Part shown: positions 1 through 7,013 of the stretch, in pieces
Layout of the letters: the number at the start of each line of letters is the position of its first letter
Numbering within the stretch: the stretch's first letter is position 1
Source: JBBSEZ01 sp038239195
Lineage (GTDB): Bacteria; Planctomycetota; Planctomycetia; Gemmatales; Gemmataceae
Reading direction: 5' to 3'
Length of the DNA stretch: 35,815 bases
Assembly (NCBI GenBank): GCA_038239195.1
Contig: JBBSEZ010000038.1
Coordinates: 1 to 35,815 of the forward strand
Notes under the pieces: model-generated
Databases searched by the model: none
Seen by the model: only the letters and a program-made list of their open reading frames with translations
What the model was told of the DNA's origin: nothing
Program-made: the position numbers and the translations under genes

Positions 1-1
1 A

Positions 2-112
2 GTGGCCCAACGGGCCACCCTCAACGCCACATTTGACCCCAACTCGGCCGACACGGCTCAGTTGCGGGAAATGGTTTTTACCCTGGAAAACTGGGCTCTT
101 TCGGCCGCTTGA
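2..112 (+). CDS. 3' end of an unidentified gene (partial)
   Basis: A frame open from the left edge codes about 36 residues and stops at TGA 110-112. The translation has ordinary protein composition, with stretches such as FDPNSADTAQLREMVF and a C-terminus ENWALSAA, so it reads like a genuine protein tail. I do not recognise the family. The stop lies about 30 bases before homology to an amine oxidase begins in another frame, so this gene and the amine oxidase stump may have been joined by a deletion or insertion. The alternative is that this is non-coding sequence open by chance. The first bases (2-18) also form a 7-bp stem with a 3-base loop. Confidence 0.4.
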   Translation: MAQRATLNATFDPNSADTAQLREMVFTLENWALSAA

Positions 113-140
113 GCACCCCCGAAATTTGCGAACGCTCAGG

Positions 141-338
141 TGGACGAAGGGCGGGTATTCGGCGCCGGCGCCGGGCGAGGTGACGAGCCTGGGGCCGACG
201 CTGCACGAGGGGATCGGCCGGCTGCACTTCGCGGGGGAGCACGCCGACTACGCGTTTCGCGGTTTCATGGAGGGGGCGCTTCAGTCGGGCGTGCGCGTGG
301 CGCGCAAGCTGGCGAAGCGCGATGGGGTGGTGAGGTAA
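141..338 (+). pseudogene. FAD-dependent amine oxidase, C-terminal stump
   Basis: About 65 codons ending at TAA 336-338 match the C-terminal end of flavin monoamine oxidases: a WTKGGYSAPAPGE segment, then GRLHFAGEHADYAFRGFMEG and an ALQSGVRVA helix. In that family this segment closes the FAD-binding domain and covers the isoalloxazine and ribityl contacts (the FAGEH and MEGA-SG motif). The N-terminal dinucleotide-binding and substrate domains are absent. The frame stays open upstream to a possible start at 33, but residues before the WTK motif do not look like amine oxidase and overlap the tail of another gene. I therefore read it as a decayed 3' remnant. It ends 3 bases before the stop of the convergent kinase gene. 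Confidence 0.7.
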
Positions 339-341
339 GGC

Positions 342-3300
342 CTACTTCCTCTCCAGCCGCTTGCTCAGGGCCCGCGCGTCCTCCCAGAGCTTGCGCCACG
401 CGCCTCGTTCGGCCTCGGGCAGCCTCTCCAGTGCCTCCCGGTCGCGCACCCCGGCCAGGTCGGGACTGCCGACCCAGCGGGCGAGCGCCTCGCGCGCGAA
501 CTTGCGCTCGGCCGGCGGGCGGACAGCCACGGGCGCCCAGGCGGCCAGCTCGTCGCTCAGCCACTCCAACGCCCGCCCCCTGGCAGCGGCGCGGTCCTTC
601 TCTTCGCGCGGTGCGTCTTTGCCCTTGCCCGAGCCCGCCAGGGCGGCGCAACACGCGGCCCGGAAGCGATACGGCAGGCGCACGTCCTCGGTGAGTTGAG
701 GGGCCTGCGCGAAGGCGTCGGCGTAGAAGGCCGTCGCCGCGGCGTGCTGCTGCTTGTAGCGCTGGCAGAGCCAGGCCAGCTCGAGGCGCTCGCCGACGTC
801 GCGCGGCGCCTTCCCCGCCGCAATGAGAGCCAGGCGGACATCGAGGGCGCCGAGCCGTTCGCACTCGCGCAGCAGCGCCAGAGTGCCGGCGCGCGCCGGC
901 CCCGGAAGCACGTCGTGCGCGCGCTTCAGGGCCACCAGCGCCTCGTCGAACTTGCCCGCGTCCATCAAGGCCCGGCCGAGGTTGCCGGGCGGCTGCGGCA
1001 GGTGGGGCCCGAACGTCTGCGCTTTGCGGAAGCAGGCGATGGCTTCCTCGACGTCGCCGGCCTGGCGCAAGGCCAGGCCGAGGTTGTTGTGGGCCTCGGC
1101 GTACTTGGGGCTCAGTTCGATGGCCTTGCGGTAGGCCGCCATCGTCCCCGGCCGGTCGCCCTTGAGGCCCAACGCCCGCCCCAGGGCGAAGCGGTGGAGG
1201 GCTTCGTCCGGGCAGAGGGCAATCGCCTTTCGGTGCGCCTCGAGGGCGCCGTCCGCGTCGCCATCGTCCGCCAGCGCAAGGCCAAGGTTGTGATGGGCCC
1301 GGCTGTCGGTCGGGCCCAGCGCGGTCGCCTTGCGCGCGGAGAGCGCGGAGCCTTTGAAGTCTCCCTTGCGGCGAAGGATGATGGCGACGTTGAGGTGGGC
1401 CGCGGCATAGCCGGGCGCCTGCTCGGTCGCCTGGCGAAAGGCGTGGAGCGCCCCGTCCAGGTCGCCCCGGTCCTGCAACGTACTGCCCAGGTTCACGTAG
1501 ACGCCGGGGTTCTCGGGGCGCAGCGCCAGCGCGGCAGTGTAGTAGCGCACGGCTTCTTCGAGGCTGGCGGGGGCGCGGCTGGCGGCGAGGTGCTCGGCGA
1601 GGCCCTGGTTGAGCCAGAAGTCCCCCGGGTAGCGGCGCTGGGCCCTTCGCAGGAGATCGACTCGGTCCGCGAAGGCGTCGTTGGGCAGGCTCATCGACAG
1701 CAGCCAGAGAAAGGCGCGGGGCTGCCGCTCCACCGGCGCCTGGCGGGCCAGTTCCTGGAGCCTGCGGCCCTCGCGCTTGCTCAGGGCGGTGCGTACGCGC
1801 TTGCGCCAGGGATCGCTGTCGATGCGCTCCAACAGCGCCGTCAGCCAGTCGCGCACGGCCGGTTCCCGGGGGGGGGCAAAGTGCAAGCAGACGTCGAGCG
1901 CTTCGACGGCCTTGCGGCGCACCGCCTCGGGGCGCCCGGCGAGCAAGTCGGCGGCGCGGGCGGGCGGGGTCACGGCGACGCGCAGACCGTACTCGGCGAG
2001 GGCCGACCTGAGCCGGGGGTAGGCGTCCTCCGTCTTGAACCGGCTTCGCGCGACGTCCACCTGGCCCTGCTCGCGGCGCACCTCCTCGACGCGCGCCACG
2101 AGCCGCCGGTCGCGCTCGTCGGCCTCACACGCCTCCCTGGTCTCGCGCACCTGCCGGAGCAGAGCGGGCTCGATGCCTTCCTCGCGGGCCAGCAGGGCCT
2201 CCGCCCGTTGGAGCGCGGCCAGGCCGGCGGCCAGGCTCGTTTGCCACTGCACGGGGCTGTCGGCCAGCAGGCGCGCCCGCTGCCGGGAGCCCGCGGCGTC
2301 CCGCAGGGCGGCGGCCGCGTCGTGCTCCAGGGCGGCGCGGCGCACGGCCTCTTCTTGCGCGCGACCGGCCTCTTCGGCGGCCTGGCGCGCCTTTTCGCGT
2401 TGGTCGTACAACGTGCCGGACGCCACCCCGACCACGAGGCAAAGGAGGGCGAGCGCCAGGGCCAGCCCCAGGCGCCGCCGTTTGCGCTCCTCGGCCACCT
2501 TGACGTGCGCGCGGGCGCGCTCCAGTTCGGCCTTCCGCAGCCGCGCCTGGGCGCCTCCCCGGTGCGCCGCCAGCGCCGCCGCGACGGCATCGGCGTTCGG
2601 CGGGCGGTCGCGCTTGGAGGGGGCCAGGCACGCCCGGGCCAGCCGGACCACTTCGTCGTCCGCGTCGCAGTCGTCCAGACGAGCCTGCGCCTCGGCCAGG
2701 TCGCCCCGCAACGCGCGTTGATAGACCTCTTCGGCGCCGCTCCCGCCGTAGGGCGGGGCGCCCGTGAGGAGGACGCAGAGGAGGGCCCCCAGGGCGAAGA
2801 CGTCGGTGCGCTCGTCGAGCAATTCGGTCCGCCCGTTCGCCTGCTCGGGCGGCATGTAGTCGGGCGTCCCGAGCACCCAGCCCGCCTGGGTGGAGGCACT
2901 GGACAGTTCCGCGCGCAGCGCCCGCAGCGACCCGGGCTCGGCCTCTTCGAGCAGCGCGGAGGGACCGCTCGCCGAAGAAAATCGCTCTGCTTCGTCGAGG
3001 ACCTTGGCGAGGCCCCAGTCCATGACCTGGACCTCGCCGAAGGCGCCCACCATCACGTTCGCGGGCTTCAGGTCGCGATGGATCACGCCCTTGCTGTGGG
3101 CGTAGGCCACCGTCTGGCACACGGTCTCGAAGATCGTCAGGAAGCGCGGCAGGTCGTCCTGCGGGGAGGCGCGCTGCCGCATCAGTTCGGCGAGGGTGTG
3201 GCCCTCGATGAGCTTCATGGCGAGGAAGAGCCGGCCGTCGGCGAAGCGGCCCACCTCGTGGACGGGCGGGATGCCGGGGTGCTGGAGGCGGCCGGTGACG

Positions 3301-3650
3301 CGGGCCTCTTCGAGGAAGCGTCGGGCTGCGTCGGGATCGTCCTTTTCGCGAGCGAGGAGCACCTTCAGCGCGAGGGGACGGTCGAGGTCGGGGTCGTAGG
3401 CGCGGTAGACCTCGCCCATGCCGCCCTGGCCGATGCGGGCCTCGAGGCGATAGCGGGAGGCGGGGCGAAACGAGGAGGGCCGGGCGCTGGGAGACGGGCT
3501 CAGCACGCCAAAGAGGGCAGGGACGTGGGTGTCGGGCGCGGGCGTGTCCGAAGAGGGGAGGGCGGGCGGGCCCGCGAGGGGGAAGCTCAGGCGATCGGTG
3601 GTCGCCGTCCGCGGATTGTCGCCCATGTCCGTGCGGAAGGGATCGCTCAC
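342..3650 (-). CDS. membrane Ser/Thr protein kinase with C-terminal TPR repeats
   Basis: Predicted protein of 1102 residues. The start is taken as GTG at 3650, which has GAGG about 8 bases upstream; an ATG at 3626 is the alternative. A Pro-rich head leads to a Hanks-type kinase domain from about residue 67 (glycine loop GQGGMGEVYRA, then ALKVLL, catalytic HRDLKPAN at about 191 with Asp193, and DWG in place of DFG). One membrane helix lies near 391-413 (LGLALALALLCLVVGVASG), followed by an Ala/Arg/Glu-rich coiled coil to about 470. Seven or eight TPR units fill about 670-920. The likely topology is a cytoplasmic kinase with extracytoplasmic TPRs for protein contacts, as in other planctomycete kinases. 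Substrates are unknown. The frame stays open far upstream to 4343, but that stretch overlaps plus-strand genes and lacks kinase homology. Confidence 0.93.
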   Translation of the reverse strand: MSDPFRTDMGDNPRTATTDRLSFPLAGPPALPSSDTPAPDTHVPALFGVLSPSPSARPSSFRPASRYRLEARIGQGGMGEVYRAYDPDLDRPLALKVLLAREKDDPDAARRFLEEARVTGRLQHPGIPPVHEVGRFADGRLFLAMKLIEGHTLAELMRQRASPQDDLPRFLTIFETVCQTVAYAHSKGVIHRDLKPANVMVGAFGEVQVMDWGLAKVLDEAERFSSASGPSALLEEAEPGSLRALRAELSSASTQAGWVLGTPDYMPPEQANGRTELLDERTDVFALGALLCVLLTGAPPYGGSGAEEVYQRALRGDLAEAQARLDDCDADDEVVRLARACLAPSKRDRPPNADAVAAALAAHRGGAQARLRKAELERARAHVKVAEERKRRRLGLALALALLCLVVGVASGTLYDQREKARQAAEEAGRAQEEAVRRAALEHDAAAALRDAAGSRQRARLLADSPVQWQTSLAAGLAALQRAEALLAREEGIEPALLRQVRETREACEADERDRRLVARVEEVRREQGQVDVARSRFKTEDAYPRLRSALAEYGLRVAVTPPARAADLLAGRPEAVRRKAVEALDVCLHFAPPREPAVRDWLTALLERIDSDPWRKRVRTALSKREGRRLQELARQAPVERQPRAFLWLLSMSLPNDAFADRVDLLRRAQRRYPGDFWLNQGLAEHLAASRAPASLEEAVRYYTAALALRPENPGVYVNLGSTLQDRGDLDGALHAFRQATEQAPGYAAAHLNVAIILRRKGDFKGSALSARKATALGPTDSRAHHNLGLALADDGDADGALEAHRKAIALCPDEALHRFALGRALGLKGDRPGTMAAYRKAIELSPKYAEAHNNLGLALRQAGDVEEAIACFRKAQTFGPHLPQPPGNLGRALMDAGKFDEALVALKRAHDVLPGPARAGTLALLRECERLGALDVRLALIAAGKAPRDVGERLELAWLCQRYKQQHAAATAFYADAFAQAPQLTEDVRLPYRFRAACCAALAGSGKGKDAPREEKDRAAARGRALEWLSDELAAWAPVAVRPPAERKFAREALARWVGSPDLAGVRDREALERLPEAERGAWRKLWEDARALSKRLERK

Positions 3651-3709
3651 GGCGTGACCTCGCTGGACGGCCTGCGCGCGGCCGTACGTGGTGCTCTGCG
3701 TCGAAGACA

Positions 3710-3738
3710 ATTGTAGATCACGAAGGGGGGCACACCAA
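3710..3738 (-). promoter_or_regulatory. putative sigma-70-like promoter of the TPR kinase
   Basis: On the minus strand TTGGTG (3738-3733) and TACAAT (3715-3710) are separated by 17 bases. The -10 matches consensus at 5 of 6 positions and the -35 at 3 of 6. Transcription would start near 3703, giving a leader of about 50 bases before the GTG start at 3650. Assigned by eye only. Confidence 0.4.
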
Positions 3739-3875
3739 CGGAATCCCGAGGAAGCGCGCCCCACCCGCGAAAACGCCAGGACAGCAAGGAAGTTGCAGGG
3801 CGGGGCGCCGGGGGATAGGTTGGTGTTGTTCGCGGGCGGAAAGCCAACCGCTCGCCACGCCACGAGGCACCACTC

Positions 3876-3925
3876 ATGTCCGAGCCCAAGACCGTGACCG
3901 CCTACACCGATGGGGCCTGGCTGGG
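3876..3925 (+). pseudogene. 5' remnant resembling ribonuclease HI
   Basis: An ATG at 3876, preceded by GAGG at an 8-base spacing, opens a reading frame MSEPKTVTAYTDGAW. The VTAYTDGA segment is the hallmark first beta strand of RNase HI, whose Asp is the first catalytic metal ligand and is normally followed by Cys. After about 16 codons the similarity stops and another frame takes over with DUF4160-like coding (3926-4042). A healthy ribosome-binding site plus a correct N-terminus suggests a real rnhA start that lost its body by deletion. With only about 15 matching residues, chance resemblance is possible. Confidence 0.4.
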
Positions 3926-4042
3926 CCCATCGGCCTGGCCGACAACCACGGCTTTCACGGCCGCGACCTGAACGAGATCGAGCGGTTGGTCCGCGACAAC
4001 CTGGCACAGTTACTGGAGGCCTGGCACGACTACTTCGGTTAA
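3926..4042 (+). pseudogene. DUF4160 protein, C-terminal remnant
   Basis: The frame ending at TAA 4040-4042 codes PIGLADNHGFHGRDLNEIER, continues through a LVRDN helix and ends LEAWHDYFG. This is the typical C-terminal half of DUF4160 proteins: a (N/S)xGF turn, an ELxxIExLV helix and a terminal EAWxxxFG. The N-terminal half, usually rich in aromatic and His residues, is missing. Upstream in this frame there is no start codon with family resemblance. DUF4160 genes are commonly followed by DUF2442 genes, as here (GTG 4056), and the pair has been discussed as toxin-antitoxin-like. In this copy the first partner is broken. Confidence 0.6.
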
Positions 4043-4055
4043 CGCGAGCGCCAAG

Positions 4056-4310
4056 GTGCGGTCCTTCAGGCCGACGTCGGCCCTCGCCAAGGCGGTGTCG
4101 TTCGGGGACGAAATGATGCACGTGACACTGTTCGACGGGCGCGTGATCGGCGTCCCGCTTGCCTGGTTCCCGCGCTTGTTGGAGGCAAGCCCAGAGCAGC
4201 GCGAGCGTTGCCAGATCGGGGGCGGGGGCGTCGGCCTGCACTGGCCCGACCTGGACGAGGAACTGTCGGTTGCCGGGCTGCTGACCGGCGCGGAGCAGCA
4301 CCTCAAGTGA
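4056..4310 (+). CDS. DUF2442 domain protein
   Basis: An 84-residue protein starting at GTG 4056, 13 bases after the stop of the DUF4160 remnant; ATG at 4113 is an alternative that would remove the first beta strand. Family features are the strand pair MHVTLFDGRVIGVPLAWFPR, then LLEASPEQRERC and the highly typical GGVGLHWPDLDEELSV block, ending with a GLLTG tail. DUF2442 members are small single-domain proteins found beside DUF4160 genes and thought to act as the antitoxin or regulatory partner; no function is shown here. The neighbour is decayed, so this may be an orphan still being kept or in early decay. Its reading frame is intact. Confidence 0.85.
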   Translation: MRSFRPTSALAKAVSFGDEMMHVTLFDGRVIGVPLAWFPRLLEASPEQRERCQIGGGGVGLHWPDLDEELSVAGLLTGAEQHLK

Positions 4311-4323
4311 GGGGGCTTTGGCC

Positions 4324-4857
4324 GTGGGCAAGCCCCTCATCACGTCTCGCCGCCTCCTGGCCGCCCTCGTCCTGGCCGCCCTCGCGGCCTGGCTGGTCCT
4401 GCTCGCCGTGGAGCGCTCCTACCGCGAGGAGAACTACTCGCTCGTCGAGGAAGGGCTCTACGCGGGCGGCGACGTGGCGCGGCCCCCGCCCGGCACGAAG
4501 GTCGTCCTCAACTTGTGCGACAAGGACGATCCCTATCGTGCGGACGTCCACGTCTGGGAGCCGATCCGCGATGCCGCCCCGGCGCCGAGCATCGACTGGC
4601 TGCGGCGGATGGTGGAGCTCATCGACGACAACCGCCGAGCGGGCCGCACGACGTTCGTCCATTGCCGCAACGGCGCCAGCCGCAGCGTCATGGTCGTCGT
4701 CGCCTACGTGATGTTCGAGAACGGCTGGTCGCGCGCCGAGGCGCTCGAGTTCGTGCGGTCGAAGAGGCCGCAGGCGCGGCCCAACCCGGCGTTCGTGAGA
4801 TTGCTCGCCGAGTGGGAGAGGGTAGTCAAAGGCCGACCTCAGCAGAGCCACCTCTGA
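4324..4857 (+). CDS. membrane-anchored dual-specificity protein phosphatase
   Basis: Predicted protein of 177 residues from GTG 4324, which has GAGGGGG about 8 bases upstream; the in-frame TTG at 4318 sits too close to that site. An N-terminal hydrophobic helix (LLAALVLAALAAWLVLLAV) is followed by a short cysteine-dependent phosphatase fold. The P-loop HCRNGASRS contains the nucleophile Cys at about 114 and Arg at about 120 (HCx5R). The segment VVLNLCDKDDPYR before it resembles the strand leading to the general-acid loop. The family dephosphorylates Ser/Thr/Tyr phosphoproteins. With several kinases nearby it could oppose one of them, which is inference only. The single helix could leave the catalytic domain on either side of the membrane. 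Its last 19 bases overlap the convergent gene ending at 4839. Confidence 0.88.
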   Translation: MGKPLITSRRLLAALVLAALAAWLVLLAVERSYREENYSLVEEGLYAGGDVARPPPGTKVVLNLCDKDDPYRADVHVWEPIRDAAPAPSIDWLRRMVELIDDNRRAGRTTFVHCRNGASRSVMVVVAYVMFENGWSRAEALEFVRSKRPQARPNPAFVRLLAEWERVVKGRPQQSHL

Positions 4858-5357
4858 CAGTGCCGACAAAAAGCTGCGCCCGCAGCGAGCGCCCCTCCGC
4901 AGTGCGGGCAGCGGGCGCCCCCATCCCCGGAGGCCCTGCGCCCATTCGCGGGCGCCCTGGTGGCGAGCGCGCCCACGATCGCTCCGATGACGACGCAGGC
5001 CAGGCAGGCAGAAGTAACCGCAAGCAGACGATTGACCGGCTCGCCCTCTCTTGCATTCGTCCACGGTCGGGCCAGGGCCACGAAACCGAGCCCGACCACG
5101 AGCCCGATGGTCGTTCCGAAAAACAAGCCGTGGCAGGAGCGCCTGCCCGCGCACGTGCCGCCGCCGACCGTCCCGAGGACGGCCCCGACAAGGAGGAAGC
5201 CGCCAATTTCGGTTCCCGCCAGGACGGCATCGACCGAGCCGTCGCTCGAGAGCCCGCGTTCCGTTTTCAGGCCCACGAAAAACGCAGCAATGCCAGCGAG
5301 GGCCCCTCCTGTGCTACCGAGGACAAGCCCCGCGATGCCGAAAAGAACGCTTCGCAT
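4839..5357 (-). CDS. multi-helix membrane protein with C-terminal zinc ribbon
   Basis: A 172-residue protein from ATG 5357, with GAGG about 8 bases upstream. Hydrophobic segments lie at about 1-28 (Gly-rich), 50-66, 76-95 and 108-132, so four membrane helices are likely. The C-terminus holds a short zinc-ribbon-like module, CPHCGG followed by CRHCQRWLC, with two CxxC knuckles about 11 residues apart. Such tails occur in many uncharacterised planctomycete membrane proteins, and no function can be given. It follows the minus-strand gene at 5397-5769 by 39 bases and is probably co-transcribed with it. Its 3' end overlaps the convergent phosphatase gene. Confidence 0.75.
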   Translation of the reverse strand: MRSVLFGIAGLVLGSTGGALAGIAAFFVGLKTERGLSSDGSVDAVLAGTEIGGFLLVGAVLGTVGGGTCAGRRSCHGLFFGTTIGLVVGLGFVALARPWTNAREGEPVNRLLAVTSACLACVVIGAIVGALATRAPANGRRASGDGGARCPHCGGALAAGAAFCRHCQRWLC

Positions 5358-5396
5358 AAGGATGCCTCATGGCCGAACGACCTCACTGGGGGACAA

Positions 5397-5769
5397 TTAG
5401 TCCTTGACGACCTGGCCCCGAATCAGAAGCTCTTGCCACCACCCCGGAACAGCCCAGGCCAGCAAGACCGCGAACGGCAAACAGCCGAGGAGGATCCCCG
5501 CCCACGCCCGGCCCCGGCCGCGGCACGCACCACGACGGGCCCTGCGTAACGCGACAGCCCCGAAGATGATTCCCAGCAAGCAAAGCACGCCCGACAGGAA
5601 CGCGCCCTGCAACATCGCAAGGCCGCCGCTCACCCCTGTCGTGTCCGCGGATTGGCCGTACGAGTTGAGGACGGGCACGGCAACGGCCCCGAGCCCGCCC
5701 ACGACACTGCACAGAAGGCTGGCAACCGCCCAGCGCGTGGTGGGGACGGGCCTTGCCAGTCGTTTCCAT
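5397..5769 (-). pseudogene. DUF4190-like small membrane protein, apparent frameshift near its start
   Basis: The main frame (stop 5397) codes a small protein with three hydrophobic segments: RWAVASLLCSVVGGLGAVAV, then LSGVLCLLGIIFGAVAL followed by a basic RRARRGACRGRGRAW loop, then AGILLGCLPFAVLLAWAV. This layout (helix, helix, basic loop, helix) resembles DUF4190-type proteins. The only in-frame start is GTG 5702, inside the first helix. A better start, ATG 5769 in the -1 frame, reads METTGKARP and would join TTRWAVASLL if one base were removed from the four-base run at 5742-5745. So the gene is either frameshifted or carries a sequencing error. It lies 39 bases upstream of the next minus-strand membrane gene. 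Confidence 0.55.
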
Positions 5770-5890
5770 CGAGTTCCCCATCCTGGACGTCACGGGGCTC
5801 CTGATCGGCCGCGGGCCCCGGGAAGGACTGCCTCCGGCGCAGGCGCCGGCCCCGTTCCCGTCTCCGGCTTTGCAGGTCATCAGGGCACCC

Positions 5891-6016
5891 ATGCTCAACA
5901 AGAAGATTGTCCGGTGCGTGGCCTATAGCGAGGACGGCAAGACGTTGGCCTCGGGGAGCGCAGACGCCACCATCAAGGTGTGGAACGTGCAGACCGGCAA
6001 GGAGTTGAAACGCTAG
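5891..6016 (+). pseudogene. single WD40-repeat remnant
   Basis: ATG 5891 to TAG 6014-6016 codes 41 residues: MLNKKIVRCVAYSEDGKTLA followed by SGSADATIKVWNVQTGKELK. This is one textbook WD40 blade (V-A-S-DGK-LASGS-D-IKVWN) and nothing else. One blade cannot close a propeller, so it is probably the leftover end of a larger WD40 gene, or a fragment moved here. The frame stays open upstream to about 5753, but that part is Pro-rich without resemblance to a blade. Its stop codon interlocks with the stop of the convergent SUMF1-like gene in the tetramer CTAG (6013-6016). A real micro-protein cannot be excluded. Confidence 0.5.
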
Positions 6017-6912
6017 CGCAGCCGCGGCGACACGCACGCCACGCGAAACCCGACGTGTCCGAGGCGGCCCGTGGGATCGTACCGGCTGCGGTCGGCGCTG
6101 CGACACAGGGCCCCGCCATTGAGCCACGACCCGCCGCGGATGGCGCGGACGTTGCCCTTCGCCGGCCCGGGCGGATCGACCTTCGGGCTCACCTTGTAAT
6201 AGCCGTCGTCGAGCCAGTCGGCACACCATTCCTTGATGTTGGCGTGCATGTCGTGCAGGCCCCACGCATTCGGCTTGTACGACCCCACCGTCGTCGGCCG
6301 GTTCAGGTTGGGGCCGGGCGGCGCCCCGCCGTAGGGGGAGCTCCCGCTGAAGTTGGCCTGGAGCGAGGAGAGCGATTTGCCGAAGGCGAACGGCAGCGAT
6401 TCCCGGGCGCCGGCGCGACAGCCGTGCTCCCACTCCGCCTCGGTCGGCAGACGATAGGTGCGCTGGGCCGCCTTCTCGGCGGGCAGCGCCGAGAGTCGGT
6501 CGCAAAAGTCGCGGGCCTCGACCCAGGAGACGTTTTCGACCGGGAAACGCGTCGTGTCGAGCCCCTTGACAGAGGCCGCGCTCGTCCCGGTGGGAGCATA
6601 GATGCTGGGATTGGTGCCCATCACCTTGCGGAACTCGGCCTGCGTCACCTCGTAAACGCCCAGGTAGTAGGGCCGGGTGATCTCGACCTCGTGCTGGGGC
6701 CCTTCGCCGGCATGGTGGCCCATCTCGGCGGCGGGCGAGCCCATGAGAAACTTCCCGGCCGGGATACGTACCAGCTTCATCCCGATGGAGTTGGCGAGCG
6801 CCTTCTCGGCGCCGACAGGGAGAGGGGCCGGCGCGCCTTCGAGGCCCGCCAGGCCGAGGGCGGCGAGCAAGGCGGGCGCTGCCACGGCCCACCAGAGTGT
6901 CGATAGACGCAT
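6013..6912 (-). CDS. secreted SUMF1/formylglycine-generating-enzyme-like protein
   Basis: A 299-residue protein from ATG 6912, with GGAGGG 5 bases upstream. It starts with a signal peptide (hydrophobic core WAVAAPALLAALGLAGL, then small residues). From about residue 40 the FGE/SUMF1 fold is complete: NSIGMKLVRIPAGKFLMGSP, YEVTQAEFRKVMG, FPVENVSWVEARDFC, YRLPTEAEWEHGCRAG, NIKEWCADW, IRGGSW and a GFRVAC end. The catalytic region differs from true FGE: after GGSW the first of the two active-site Cys positions is not Cys (LNGGALCRSADRSR), leaving at most one of the pair. It is therefore more likely one of the many non-oxidising SUMF1-like proteins of planctomycetes than a sulfatase activator. No sulfatase gene is nearby. 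Confidence 0.88.
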   Translation of the reverse strand: MRLSTLWWAVAAPALLAALGLAGLEGAPAPLPVGAEKALANSIGMKLVRIPAGKFLMGSPAAEMGHHAGEGPQHEVEITRPYYLGVYEVTQAEFRKVMGTNPSIYAPTGTSAASVKGLDTTRFPVENVSWVEARDFCDRLSALPAEKAAQRTYRLPTEAEWEHGCRAGARESLPFAFGKSLSSLQANFSGSSPYGGAPPGPNLNRPTTVGSYKPNAWGLHDMHANIKEWCADWLDDGYYKVSPKVDPPGPAKGNVRAIRGGSWLNGGALCRSADRSRYDPTGRLGHVGFRVACVSPRLR

Positions 6913-7013
6913 CCGTCCCTCCGCGCGCTTCGTGCCAACGCTTCTCCGCTCGAACCACGCTACCGCAGACCGGGGAGGCGAGCAAGAGAGCAGTTCGAGG
7001 TTTGCCCGTTCGT

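Noticed and set aside
696..3716. Very long plus-strand open frame opposite the TPR kinase
   Set aside because: It is an antisense shadow in GC-rich DNA: the minus strand codes clear kinase and TPR motifs, and this translation is low-complexity without domain patterns.
3651..4343. N-terminal extension of the TPR kinase frame
   Set aside because: The frame is open, but the extension overlaps plus-strand DUF2442 and remnant genes, has no family resemblance, and a good ribosome-binding site supports the start at 3650.
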